From: Burkholderiales bacterium | Lineage (GTDB): Bacteria > Pseudomonadota > Gammaproteobacteria > Burkholderiales > SG8-41 | NCBI GenBank assembly: GCA_030683105.1 | Contig: JAUXMZ010000003.1 | Span: forward strand, 1 to 64,000 | DNA length: 64,000 nucleotides | Direction of reading: 5' to 3' | In this document: piece by piece, positions 36,499 to 43,596 of the stretch | Layout of the letters: each line of letters starts with the position of its first letter | Position numbering within the stretch: position 1 is the first letter of the stretch | Made by a program: the position numbers and the translations under genes | The notes under the pieces: generated by a model | The model's database searches: none | Told to the model about the DNA's origin: nothing | What the model saw: the letters and a program-made list of their open reading frames with translations, nothing else

Positions 36499-36582
36499 TT
36501 GGTAATTGGTGATTGGTAATTGGTAATTGGTGATTAGTGATTAAAGGACCGTGATTAGTGAATAGTAATTAGTGATTAGTTA
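36495..36582. repeat. Seven-base-period array, ATTGGTR/ATTAGTG units
   Basis: Starting at the UbiD stop codon, units ATTGGTA, ATTGGTG, ATTGGTA, ATTGGTA, ATTGGTG, ATTAGTG follow in register, then continue less regularly. The complement reads YACCAAT/CAATCAC, the same vocabulary as the arrays at 38400, 39645, 42984 and 54470. Confidence 0.8.
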
Positions 36583-36621
36583 AAAAAACGAGGAATGAAG
36601 GATGAGGTGGTAAAAAAATCC

Positions 36622-36649
36622 CCCTCTCCCTCGCTCGCGGGGGAGAGGG
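36622..36649. repeat. GC-rich hairpin
   Basis: CCCTCTCCC and GGGAGAGGG pair over 9 bp around a ten-base loop, followed by TAGGGAGAGGGG. Same class as 64-87 and 22927-22947. Confidence 0.65.
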
Positions 36650-36705
36650 TAGGGAGAGGGGGCAAGGACACCAATCACCAATCACCGTATTTAAAGGAGG
36701 CAGAC

Positions 36706-37317
36706 ATGAAACTCTACTATTCTCCCGGCGCGTGTTCGCTGGCGCCGCATATCGTGTTGCGTGAAGCGGGCTTCGCTTTCGATCTGGTCAAGGTCGACAT
36801 TCCCAACAAGAAAACCGAGCATGGCGACGACTACTGGAAAATCAATCCCAAGGGCTACGTGCCGGCGCTGGTGCTCGACAACGGCACAGTCCTGACCGAG
36901 GTCGGCGTGGTCTGCCAGTACCTGGCCGACCAGATGCCGGATTCGGGGCTTGCGCCCAAGGCGGGCACGATGGATCGCTACCATCTGATGGAGTGGCTCA
37001 ACTTCATCGCCACCGAAGTCCACAAGCAGATCGGCGCGCTGTTCAATCCGAAAATGACGGTGGAGATGAAGCAAGTGCAGCTCGGCGTGATCGAGCGGCG
37101 CCTGAACGCGCTGGAAATCATGTTCGGCGCCAGGGACTACCTGATGGGCGAGCGGTTTTCCGTTGCCGACGCTTATCTCTTCACCGTGCTCAACTGGACC
37201 AAGATTCACAAAATCGACATGGCGAAGTGGCCCAAGCTCCAGGCTTTCATGGCGCGCGTCGCGAGCCGGCCCAAGGTGATACTGGCGATTAAAGTGGAAC
37301 AGCGGGCCAACAAGTAG
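36706..37317 (+). CDS. Glutathione S-transferase, beta class
   Basis: A 203-residue GST from ATG 36706 (MKLYYSPGACSLAPH), preceded by AAAGGAGGCAGAC, a strong ribosome-binding site that decides this start over an upstream ATG at 36595. The thioredoxin-like domain spans 1-80 with NPKGYVPAL (cis-Pro) and the glutathione loop LTEVGVV. The all-helical domain follows with FSVADAYLF. The Cys10 position of beta-class enzymes is present (GACS). It conjugates or exchanges glutathione on electrophiles in the cytosol. Confidence 0.92.
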   Translation: MKLYYSPGACSLAPHIVLREAGFAFDLVKVDIPNKKTEHGDDYWKINPKGYVPALVLDNGTVLTEVGVVCQYLADQMPDSGLAPKAGTMDRYHLMEWLNFIATEVHKQIGALFNPKMTVEMKQVQLGVIERRLNALEIMFGARDYLMGERFSVADAYLFTVLNWTKIHKIDMAKWPKLQAFMARVASRPKVILAIKVEQRANK

Positions 37318-37385
37318 CGGCGTGGTTGGCGCAGCCGATGCAGCCTGGGTTGGAGACTCTGCATGACCCTGATCCGCAGGGTGAC

Positions 37386-37420
37386 CTTGAACCTTGAACC
37401 TTGAACTTTGAACCTTGAAC
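37386..37420. repeat. Seven-base-period array, TTGAACY units
   Basis: TTGAACC, TTGAACC, TTGAACT, TTGAACC, TTGAAC lie head to tail immediately upstream of hisG. The array supplies an in-frame TTG, which is why the ATG at 37429 is preferred as hisG start. Confidence 0.8.
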
Positions 37421-37428
37421 AAAACACC

Positions 37429-38313
37429 ATGACCAATAACCCCAAGCAATTGCGCATCGGCATCCCCAAGGGCAGCCTGCAGGAGACGACGCAGAAGCTG
37501 TTCATACGCGCCGGCTACGATCTGCGCATCTCCGGCCGCTCCTACTACCCGGGCATCGACGACCCCGAGATCCAGTGCATTCTGATCCGGCCGCAGGAAA
37601 TGGCGCGCTATGTCGAGCAGGGCATACTCGATTGCGCCATCACCGGCCTCGATTGGATTTTGGAGAACGACTCCGACGTGGCGGAACTGGCCGACCTGCG
37701 CGCGCCCTGGCCGAACTATGGCGTCGTGCGCTGGGTGCTGGCAGCGAAGGAGGACTCGCCGTTTCGCACGGCGAAGGATCTCGATGGCGGCCGCATTGCC
37801 ACCGAAGCGGTGGGCATGACCAAGCGCTTCCTGGCGCAATACGGCGTGACGGCAACCGTCGAATTTTCCTGGGGTGCGACCGAGGTCAAGCCGCCGATCC
37901 TGGCCGATGCGATAGTGGATGTGTCCGAGACCGGCTCGTCGCTGCGCGCCAACGACCTGAGGATATTAGACGTGGTGCTGGAGAGCACGCCGCGCTTCAT
38001 CGCCCATCACAAATCCCTCGAGGATCCCTGGAAGCGCGCCAAGATCGACCGCCTTCTGATGATGCTCAAGGGCGCGATCGCCGCCGCCACGCGCGTCCTG
38101 CTGTCGATGAACGTGCCGCGCGAAAAAGTCGATACCGTGCTGAAAATATTGCCGGCACTGGCCACTCCGACCCTCTCCACCCTGGCCGATCCGGCGTGGG
38201 TGGATCTCAGCACCGTGGTCGAGGAAAAGATAGTGCGGGAACTGATCCCGCGCCTCTACGACGCGGGCGCGCGCGGCATCATCGAACTGCCGATCAACAA
38301 AATCGTTGAATAG
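37429..38313 (+). CDS. hisG: ATP phosphoribosyltransferase, long form
   Basis: A 294-residue HisG from ATG 37429. IGIPKGSL, DLRISGRSYYP, DCAITGLDW and the PRPP-binding segment VDVSETGSSLRAND are all present. The C-terminal ~80 residues (PALATPTLSTLADPAW ... GARGIIELPINKIVE) match the regulatory domain of the long form. It catalyses the first step of histidine synthesis in the cytosol. Betaproteobacteria usually have a short HisG plus HisZ in a his operon. This one is long and has no other his gene near, so it may be transferred or have another role. Confidence 0.88.
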   Translation: MTNNPKQLRIGIPKGSLQETTQKLFIRAGYDLRISGRSYYPGIDDPEIQCILIRPQEMARYVEQGILDCAITGLDWILENDSDVAELADLRAPWPNYGVVRWVLAAKEDSPFRTAKDLDGGRIATEAVGMTKRFLAQYGVTATVEFSWGATEVKPPILADAIVDVSETGSSLRANDLRILDVVLESTPRFIAHHKSLEDPWKRAKIDRLLMMLKGAIAAATRVLLSMNVPREKVDTVLKILPALATPTLSTLADPAWVDLSTVVEEKIVRELIPRLYDAGARGIIELPINKIVE

Positions 38314-38336
38314 TGCGGGCGCGCGTCGCCCGCTGT

Positions 38337-38452
38337 TCAATGTTCCGGGTTTCGAGTTCAATGTTCAAAGTTCCAGGTTCCAGGTTCCGAGTTCAAAGTT
38401 AAATGCTTACCGCTTACGAATCACCAGTCACTAATCACTGATTTTCACCTTG
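38337..38452. repeat. Seven-base-period arrays, GTTCNNN then CTTAC/ATCAC units
   Basis: GTTCAAT, GTTCCGG, GTTTCGA, GTTCAAT, GTTCAAA, GTTCCAG, GTTCCAG, GTTCCGA, GTTCAAA run in register. They switch at about 38402 to TGCTTAC, CGCTTAC, GAATCAC, CAGTCAC, TAATCAC. Two different words therefore abut without losing the seven-base step. Confidence 0.8.
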
Positions 38453-38456
38453 AACC

Positions 38457-38801
38457 TTATTCTCCGCCCACAATGCCATCAAGTAACACAATCAGCTGCG
38501 GCGCGCGTTCCCGTGCTGTTACGTAAAGCAGCGCAGGGTTGATACGGCCGTACTCATGGGCAAGCAGGTTGCGCTGCCCGATGAGCGCGCGCCACGGGAT
38601 TTCCGGGTGCGCGTCCTGACATGCGGGTGTGACTCGCCGCGCAGCTTCGCCGACGAGTTCGAGCGTGCGCTCCAGCGCGCGCAGCCGTAGGCGATCAGCC
38701 AGAAACTGCTCCATCGTAACGTTGTCCACGATGGCGAACGCCTCTCGCCCCGCTGATAACATATCCCACAGATGCGCCGCGTCGCGTGCGTCAGGCTGCA
38801 T
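38457..38801 (-). CDS. hepT: HepT-like toxin (DUF86, HEPN family)
   Basis: A 114-residue all-helical HEPN protein. The RNase-like motif R-x4-H-x-Y is intact: R77, H82 and Y84 in RNLLAHEYG. HepT toxins cleave RNA and are neutralised by MntA, which adenylylates the Tyr of this motif. The gene overlaps mntA by 11 bp downstream, so translation is coupled. The antitoxin-first order is usual for this system. Confidence 0.88.
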   Translation of the reverse strand: MQPDARDAAHLWDMLSAGREAFAIVDNVTMEQFLADRLRLRALERTLELVGEAARRVTPACQDAHPEIPWRALIGQRNLLAHEYGRINPALLYVTARERAPQLIVLLDGIVGGE

Positions 38802-39444
38802 ACAGCGTCCTTAGTTCCGGCAGGATCGCTTTACGCCGGAACGGGTTGTCGAGAATCTCGGGCGTCGCCACGTCCACTTTGCGCCCGCCAAAGAGCGTTG
38901 AGAGTTCATCCTGCATGGCCGGGATGTCGAGCAGTGACGTTTCGCCGCCCTGCTCAAACTCGACCAGCACGTCCACATCGCTCGAGGGCGTCATTTCGTT
39001 GCGGGCTGCGGAACCGAACAGGCTGAGCTTGCGTATGCGATATTTGCGGCATAGTGATGCGAGCTTGCCGCGAGGTATGTGCAGCTTAGGACGCGGTGCA
39101 GAGACCTCGTAAGCCGCCCGCTGATCATGTAGCACGCGCGTCTCGCTGGATGTTGCGAGGTTTGGCGACCTTGGGGGCGTATCGGTGGCCTTCTGCAGCA
39201 GCGCCGCCAGTTCATCGAATACGGGGCAGGCTGGGTTGGCTTGGTAGTGCACCTGGCGGCCCACTTCCTCGCGCAGCAGCAGGCCGAGATCCGCCAACGC
39301 CCGCAGATCCCGGTGCAGCGAACCTGGTGACGCCCCCGTGATGCGCGCCAACTCGCGCACGTGCAGAGCGGATTCCGGTTGGAGGAAAAGCTCCTTCAGT
39401 ACCGCAAACCGGGTAGCACCCAGCAAGTAATTGGCCACTGACAT
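38791..39444 (-). CDS. mntA: MntA-like nucleotidyltransferase antitoxin with N-terminal winged HTH
   Basis: A 217-residue two-domain protein. Residues ~8-75 are a winged helix (VLKELFLQPESALHVRELARITGASPGSLHRDL). Residues ~120-217 are a minimal nucleotidyltransferase with G144-S145-x10-D156-V-D158 and a third acidic residue D191. MntA adenylylates HepT to silence it. The fused HTH probably autoregulates through the palindrome at 39460-39477. The minimal MntA is about 100-140 residues, so the HTH is an extra domain. Confidence 0.87.
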   Translation of the reverse strand: MSVANYLLGATRFAVLKELFLQPESALHVRELARITGASPGSLHRDLRALADLGLLLREEVGRQVHYQANPACPVFDELAALLQKATDTPPRSPNLATSSETRVLHDQRAAYEVSAPRPKLHIPRGKLASLCRKYRIRKLSLFGSAARNEMTPSSDVDVLVEFEQGGETSLLDIPAMQDELSTLFGGRKVDVATPEILDNPFRRKAILPELRTLYAA

Positions 39445-39459
39445 GATGTGTTCTCAGAA

Positions 39460-39477
39460 TTGCTGCAATTGTAGCAA
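39460..39477 (-). promoter_or_regulatory. Palindromic operator and -10 box of mntA-hepT
   Basis: TTGCTGCAATTGTAGCAA is an 18-bp palindrome with one mismatched pair. On the minus strand it contains TACAAT (39468-39473), a near-perfect -10, 23 nt before the mntA start. A GAGAA element lies just before the start. The -35 is weak. The HTH domain of MntA is the likely binder. Confidence 0.6.
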
Positions 39478-39968
39478 AAAAGAGAACGAAAGAACACGGC
39501 GGAAATATAAGCCTAACACATTGTTATTATTGAGATAATTTATTCCACATCAGCGCTTGTCGCCCGTTAACCAGTTGCAGGATGGCAATTCTATTTCCTG
39601 CCGGAGCAAAAGCTTCTACTAATGCGCTAAAAGAACATCAATAGACGAGCCACGAGCCACGAGCCACGAGCCACGAATCACGATTTACTAATCACCAATC
39701 ACTGTTCTTGAGGTGCATAATTAAAACAAGCACCGAAAAAACATACTAAGTATCTGATAAATAACAATATTCTTGTATTCGCCACCCCCGGTGCATAAAA
39801 GCTATGTACTCCGGGGTGATTTTCCGCGCCTGCGGCACGTCTCCTGCGCTGCCAATTACTGATGTAACTCCATGAATAATTAGGTGAAGTTTCTCTGCTC
39901 GTGCGAGCTGGCACGGTCGATGCTTAAAGAAAGACAAGCAGATAAACAATCAACCAACGGAGAGCATC
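39478..39968. other. Intergenic region between mntA and the small membrane protein
   Basis: About 490 bp with no gene. It is AT-richer than its surroundings at 39478-39640. A seven-base array of CGAGCCA (three), CGAATCA, CGATTTA, CTAATCA, CCAATCA runs from about 39645 to 39702. The stretch 39720-39960 is AT-rich with no clear repeat and probably holds the promoter of the gene at 39969, whose start is preceded by ACGGAGAGCATC. Confidence 0.65.
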
Positions 39969-40340
39969 ATGAGAACCTACACACACAATCTGATCGCTGA
40001 ACACGGAACCCTGGTTGGACTCGGCTTCCCGGCGAAAAAAGGCTACGCAGCCAAACCCGCCGCCAAAGGCGAAGTGACTTTGGCCAAACGCGCGAAAAAC
40101 GTCGCGCTGTTCTTCGCGGCTCCCTTCATCGGCTTGGCCTACCTGTTAGCCTTCCCGGTCATCGGCCTCGCGCTGGCGCTCTGGATCGGCTGCAAAGCAG
40201 TAATGAAAAACAAAAAAGCCCGGACCGTCGCACTCGCCGCCGCCGCCCCGGTCATCGCACTTGCCTTCCTGACCGTCGGCCCGGTGCTCGGGCTTGGCGC
40301 ACTCGCCTGGGCTGGAGGCAAAGCCCTCGTGGCAGGCTAA
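39969..40340 (+). CDS. Small hypothetical membrane protein, 123 residues
   Basis: Residues 1-45 are polar and Ala/Lys-rich with no cleavable leader. They are followed by two long hydrophobic stretches (~45-77 and ~86-118), each rich in Gly/Ala/Leu and each long enough for one or two helices. The connecting loop is basic (KAVMKNKKARTVA). The two hydrophobic blocks resemble each other (APFIGLAYLLAFPVIGLAL versus APVIALAFLTVGPVLGLGA), an internal duplication. No family is recognised. A strong ribosome-binding site and a terminator 33 bp downstream support a real, monocistronic gene. Confidence 0.72.
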   Translation: MRTYTHNLIAEHGTLVGLGFPAKKGYAAKPAAKGEVTLAKRAKNVALFFAAPFIGLAYLLAFPVIGLALALWIGCKAVMKNKKARTVALAAAAPVIALAFLTVGPVLGLGALAWAGGKALVAG

Positions 40341-40372
40341 GCACCAGACACCAACAATCAGTAAGCACTAAC

Positions 40373-40409
40373 TAAACGGGCGGGAGCCAACAGGCCCCGC
40401 CCGTTTTAA
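40373..40409 (+). terminator. Rho-independent terminator after the small membrane protein
   Basis: AAACGGGCGGG pairs with CCCGCCCGTTTT across an AGCCAACAGGC loop, ending in TTTTAAT. The A-run on the left makes it potentially bidirectional. Confidence 0.82.
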
Positions 40410-40436
40410 TTGCGTTGTTTGAACCTGGGCCCTTAC

Positions 40437-40617
40437 TGCTCACGGCTTACTGCTTACACCTTGAACTTTGAACATTAAACTTTGAACATTAAACTTTGAA
40501 CTCACACGAACCACGAAGCATTCTTTTTAATACCTTCTTCACAATACCCGCTTGACGGGTACGCTTGACGGGTGCGCTCGACGGGTACGAACCACGAACC
40601 ACGAACCACCAATCACG
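40437..40617. repeat. Seven-base-period arrays and CGGGTA hairpins upstream of higBA-1
   Basis: CTGCTCA, CGGCTTA, CTGCTTA are followed in register by TTGAACT, TTGAACA, TTAAACT, TTGAACA, TTAAACT, TTGAACT. Then come three GCTTGACGGGT/GCTCGACGGGT units (40550-40588) and CGAACCA repeats to 40617. The segment CGAAGCATTCTTTTTAATAC at about 40515 recurs at about 43078. Confidence 0.75.
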
Positions 40618-40658
40618 GTAGTTAGGTGTTGCGCGGCGGTGCGGGCGGTGCCGGTGAA

Positions 40659-40687
40659 TTGACACGTGTAAAGCGACGCTTTACGCT
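40659..40687 (+). promoter_or_regulatory. higBA-1 promoter and operator, leaderless
   Basis: TTGACA (40659-40664) and TACGCT (40682-40687) are spaced by 17 bp. Between and over the -10 lies a perfect palindrome GTAAAGCG-A-CGCTTTAC (40668-40684). The higB ATG is only 6 nt after the -10, so the transcript should begin at or next to the start codon. No ribosome-binding site is present. Autoregulation by HigA is the expected logic. Confidence 0.72.
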
Positions 40688-40693
40688 GTGGAT

Positions 40694-40972
40694 ATGATCA
40701 AGTTGTTCCAGCACAAGGGCTTGGAGGCCTTATTCCGGACCGGAAACAAAGCCCGGATTCAGGCGCATCATGCGGGATGACTGAGGACGATGCTGTTTGC
40801 CCTGGATTCAGCCGTTAAACCGACAGATATGAATGCCCCAGGCTGGCGGTTGCATGCCCTGACTGGGAAGCTCAAAGGATACTGGTCAGTTTCTGTAAGC
40901 GGTAACTGGCGATTGATATTCCGCTTCCAGGGGCCCGACGCGGAATTGGTTGATTACCTCGATTATCACTAA
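40694..40972 (+). pseudogene. higB: HigB toxin interrupted by an in-frame stop
   Basis: From ATG 40694 the frame gives MIKLFQHKGLEALF and 14 more residues, then TGA at 40778-40780 (codon 29). Reading through, the same frame continues to 40972 with NAPGWRLHALTGKLKGYWSV and GNWRLIFRF, the complete RelE-fold HigB toxin of 92 codons. HigB homologues normally have Arg at the stopped position, and CGA to TGA is a single C-to-T change. Restart at ATG 40790 would give only the C-terminal 60 residues. The antitoxin downstream is intact. Confidence 0.85.
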
Positions 40973-40989
40973 ACAAAGAGAGAACATCT

Positions 40990-41268
40990 ATGTCGCGAAT
41001 GTTTAATCCTCCGCATCCCGGAGAAGTCGTAAAGGAATATCTGCCTGAAAACGTCAGCGTAACCGAGGCCGCGAAAAAGCTGGGCGTTTCGCGCCAGGCG
41101 TTTTCAGCCATTATCAACGGCAGAGCGGGCATCACCGCTGATATGGCGCTGCGGCTGTCGAAGGCGCTTGAAACCTCACCGGATATGTGGCTTGGGATGC
41201 AGATGCAATACGATCTCTGGCAGGCCAAACAGCAGGCGCCCAAAGGCGTCCAAAAACTGGCGGCTTAG
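40990..41268 (+). CDS. higA: HigA antitoxin (XRE-family HTH)
   Basis: A 92-residue antitoxin: MFNPPHPGEVVKEYL, then a helix-turn-helix VTEAAKKLGVSRQAFSAIIN, then ALETSPDMWLGMQMQYDLW. This is the standard HigA/VapI architecture. It binds its own operator (probably 40668-40684) and neutralises HigB. It lies 17 bp after the toxin frame. With the toxin stopped, it may persist as a stand-alone repressor. Confidence 0.9.
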   Translation: MSRMFNPPHPGEVVKEYLPENVSVTEAAKKLGVSRQAFSAIINGRAGITADMALRLSKALETSPDMWLGMQMQYDLWQAKQQAPKGVQKLAA

Positions 41269-41390
41269 CCGCTATCGGGCACATTCTTTTCAGCGAATCG
41301 GCGCAGCGACTTGGGAAGGGTGGGCAGCAGTAAATTACGAGTCAAAGCGAGTTCTTCGATTCACTCTTCACTCATTAAAGGAACTTCATT

Positions 41391-42893
41391 TTGGCATCAG
41401 TAGTCGCGCCACCGATTGCGGCATTCGCCTTCGACAACACCTACGCCCGTGAGCTGGAGGGGCTGTTCGTGCCGTGGCAGGCGACAAAGGCGCCGCAGCC
41501 CGCGCTGGTCAAGCTCAACCACGATCTGGCCGAAGAACTGGGGCTGGCTGCCCAATCGCTGGATGCCACCGCAGCCGCGCTGCTGTTCTCCGGCAATCAG
41601 TTGCCGCCGGGCGCCGCGACCATAGCCCAGGCCTACGCCGGCCACCAATTCGGCGGCTTCTCGCCGCAATTGGGAGACGGGCGCGCCTTATTGCTCGGCG
41701 AGGTCATCGACAAGCACGGCCGGCGCCGCGACATCGCTTTCAAGGGTTCCGGCCGCACGCCGTTCTCACGCGGGGGGGATGGCAAGGCGGCGCTGGGCCC
41801 GGTGCTGCGCGAGTATCTGATCGGCGAGGCGATGCACGCGCTGGGCATTCCGACCACGCGCGCGCTGGCAGCGGTGACCACGGGTGAAGTCGTCCGGCGC
41901 GAGCGCAACCTGCCCGGCGCCGTGCTGACCCGCGTGGCGGCCAGCCACATCCGCATCGGCACGTTCCAGTTCGTCACGGCGCGCGGTGACGAGGCGCTGC
42001 TGCGCCGGCTGGCCGACTACGTGATCAAACGCCATTACCCGGAGCTCGATGGACAGGACTATCTCGGTCTGCTGCGGGCGGTGAGCGAGCGGCAGGCCGC
42101 GCTGATCGCGCGCTGGATGCTGGCGGGTTTCATCCACGGCGTGATGAACACCGACAACATGACGCTCTCCGGCGAAACCATCGACTACGGCCCCTGCGCG
42201 TTCATGGATCGTTACGACCCGGCGACGGTCTTCAGCTCGATCGATCAACGCGGCCGTTACGCCTATGTGAATCAGCCGCTGATCGCCGGCTGGAACCTGA
42301 CGCGGCTGGCGGAGGCCTTGCTGCCGCTGCTGGGTGAGGATCAGGAGCGCGCGGTCGCGCAGTCGCTGGAAGTGCTGGGCACGTTCCAGGACAGGTATCA
42401 GCACTATTGGCTGCAAGGCATGCGGCAAAAGCTGGGACTGGCGCGTGTAGCGGCCGATGACCTGGCGCTGGCCACTGATTTTCTGGCGACGATGCAAGGG
42501 CAGGGCGTCGACTACACGCAGGCGTTTCGGCGTCTGGCGGACGCGGCAGCGGACACCGGCCCCGCGGCCGATGCGGGTCTGCGCCAGCTGTATGCCGATG
42601 ACGCGGCACTCAAGGCATGGCTGCCACGCTGGCGCTCGCGCCTGCACAGCGAACCGGGGGACGCTGCGCAGCGCGCGCTGGCCATGCGCGCCGTCAATCC
42701 TGTTTACATCCCGCGCAATCACAAAGTCGAAGAGGCGCTGGACGCCGCGGTCGAGCGCGGGGACTACGCGCCGTTTGAAAAGCTGCTAGCCGTGCTGCAG
42801 CGGCCGTTCGACGAGCAGCCGAGTCTGGCGGCTTATGCAGAACCGGCGCCGGCGCACGAGTCCGCCGGCTACCAGACGTTTTGCGGGACTTGA
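41391..42893 (+). CDS. selO: SelO/YdiU-family protein AMPylase
   Basis: A 500-residue pseudokinase-fold protein. YARELEGLF at the N-terminus, GSGRTPFSRGGDGKAAL (ATP loop), HGVMNTDNM (metal Asn/Asp) and CAFMDRYDP are the family signatures. SelO transfers AMP from ATP to protein hydroxyls in a redox response. The start is a TTG preceded by AAAGGAAC; no ATG exists near. The bacterial protein lacks the C-terminal selenocysteine site of eukaryotic SelO. Confidence 0.92.
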   Translation: MASVVAPPIAAFAFDNTYARELEGLFVPWQATKAPQPALVKLNHDLAEELGLAAQSLDATAAALLFSGNQLPPGAATIAQAYAGHQFGGFSPQLGDGRALLLGEVIDKHGRRRDIAFKGSGRTPFSRGGDGKAALGPVLREYLIGEAMHALGIPTTRALAAVTTGEVVRRERNLPGAVLTRVAASHIRIGTFQFVTARGDEALLRRLADYVIKRHYPELDGQDYLGLLRAVSERQAALIARWMLAGFIHGVMNTDNMTLSGETIDYGPCAFMDRYDPATVFSSIDQRGRYAYVNQPLIAGWNLTRLAEALLPLLGEDQERAVAQSLEVLGTFQDRYQHYWLQGMRQKLGLARVAADDLALATDFLATMQGQGVDYTQAFRRLADAAADTGPAADAGLRQLYADDAALKAWLPRWRSRLHSEPGDAAQRALAMRAVNPVYIPRNHKVEEALDAAVERGDYAPFEKLLAVLQRPFDEQPSLAAYAEPAPAHESAGYQTFCGT

Positions 42894-43596
42894 CGGAAAA
42901 AGTCGCGAAGGCGGGCAACAAAGATTGAACCGCCAAGAAAAATAAAAGCTGAGCCACAGAGATCACAGAGGAAGATCAAGAACAAATCACCAGTTACCAG
43001 TCACGGGCTTTTGGCTATCTTCAAGGCGACCGGTATTTCAGCAACCGCTACTAATCACCAGTCACGAGCCACGAATCACGAAGCATTCTTTTTAATACCC
43101 GCTCGACGGGTACGAATCACGAACCACGGGCCCTTAGCTACCAATCACCAATCATGCCGCAAAGCAAATACCCGGAGGGTGCGAATCACCAATTACTGCC
43201 CTTAGTCACCAATCACCTATGCCGAATAGAATAAAGGCATAATCACGGATTACAACTATAAATCCTTCTCGCGCGAACTGGACTGGCGTTGTTCCTCCGG
43301 CAGGGTCGAGAAGCTTGTGGGGATCCTTTTTATTGCCCGCCAACGGGCACCGTTCTCACCTGCCCCTTCAAGGGACAACACGCCGCGTAGCGGCTTGTTG
43401 CGGTGAAGGCTAATATTTGCATGGCTAATGTTATGCCGGAGCCAAAGGCTGGGATGGGGATGGGATAGATGCTGCGGGCGGTTGAAGAAAGCGAGCGGGA
43501 GGATTAGAAAAAGGTGTGCGTTCCGTTTATCCATACGGATTTCGGGACTTTCGGTCTAGGGAAATTGACCTCGATTATTGTCTTTATTCAACATAG
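42894..43596. repeat. Long repeat-filled intergenic region
   Basis: About 700 bp with no supportable gene. It holds a CCACAGAGATCACAGAGG fragment (~42954) and CAATCAC/CGAATCA/ACCAGTC seven-base arrays (42984-43080 and 43130-43216). A second copy of CGAAGCATTCTTTTTAATACCCGC with a CGACGGGTA hairpin lies at 43078-43112. At 43405-43450 a GGTGAAGGCTAA...ATGTTATGCCGGAGCCAAAG segment matches 50961-50997. Confidence 0.75.

Noticed and set aside
40790-40972. A 60-residue stand-alone gene upstream of higA-1
   Set aside because: It is the C-terminal part of HigB in the same frame as ATG 40694, separated by one TGA. Treating it as its own gene hides the nonsense mutation.
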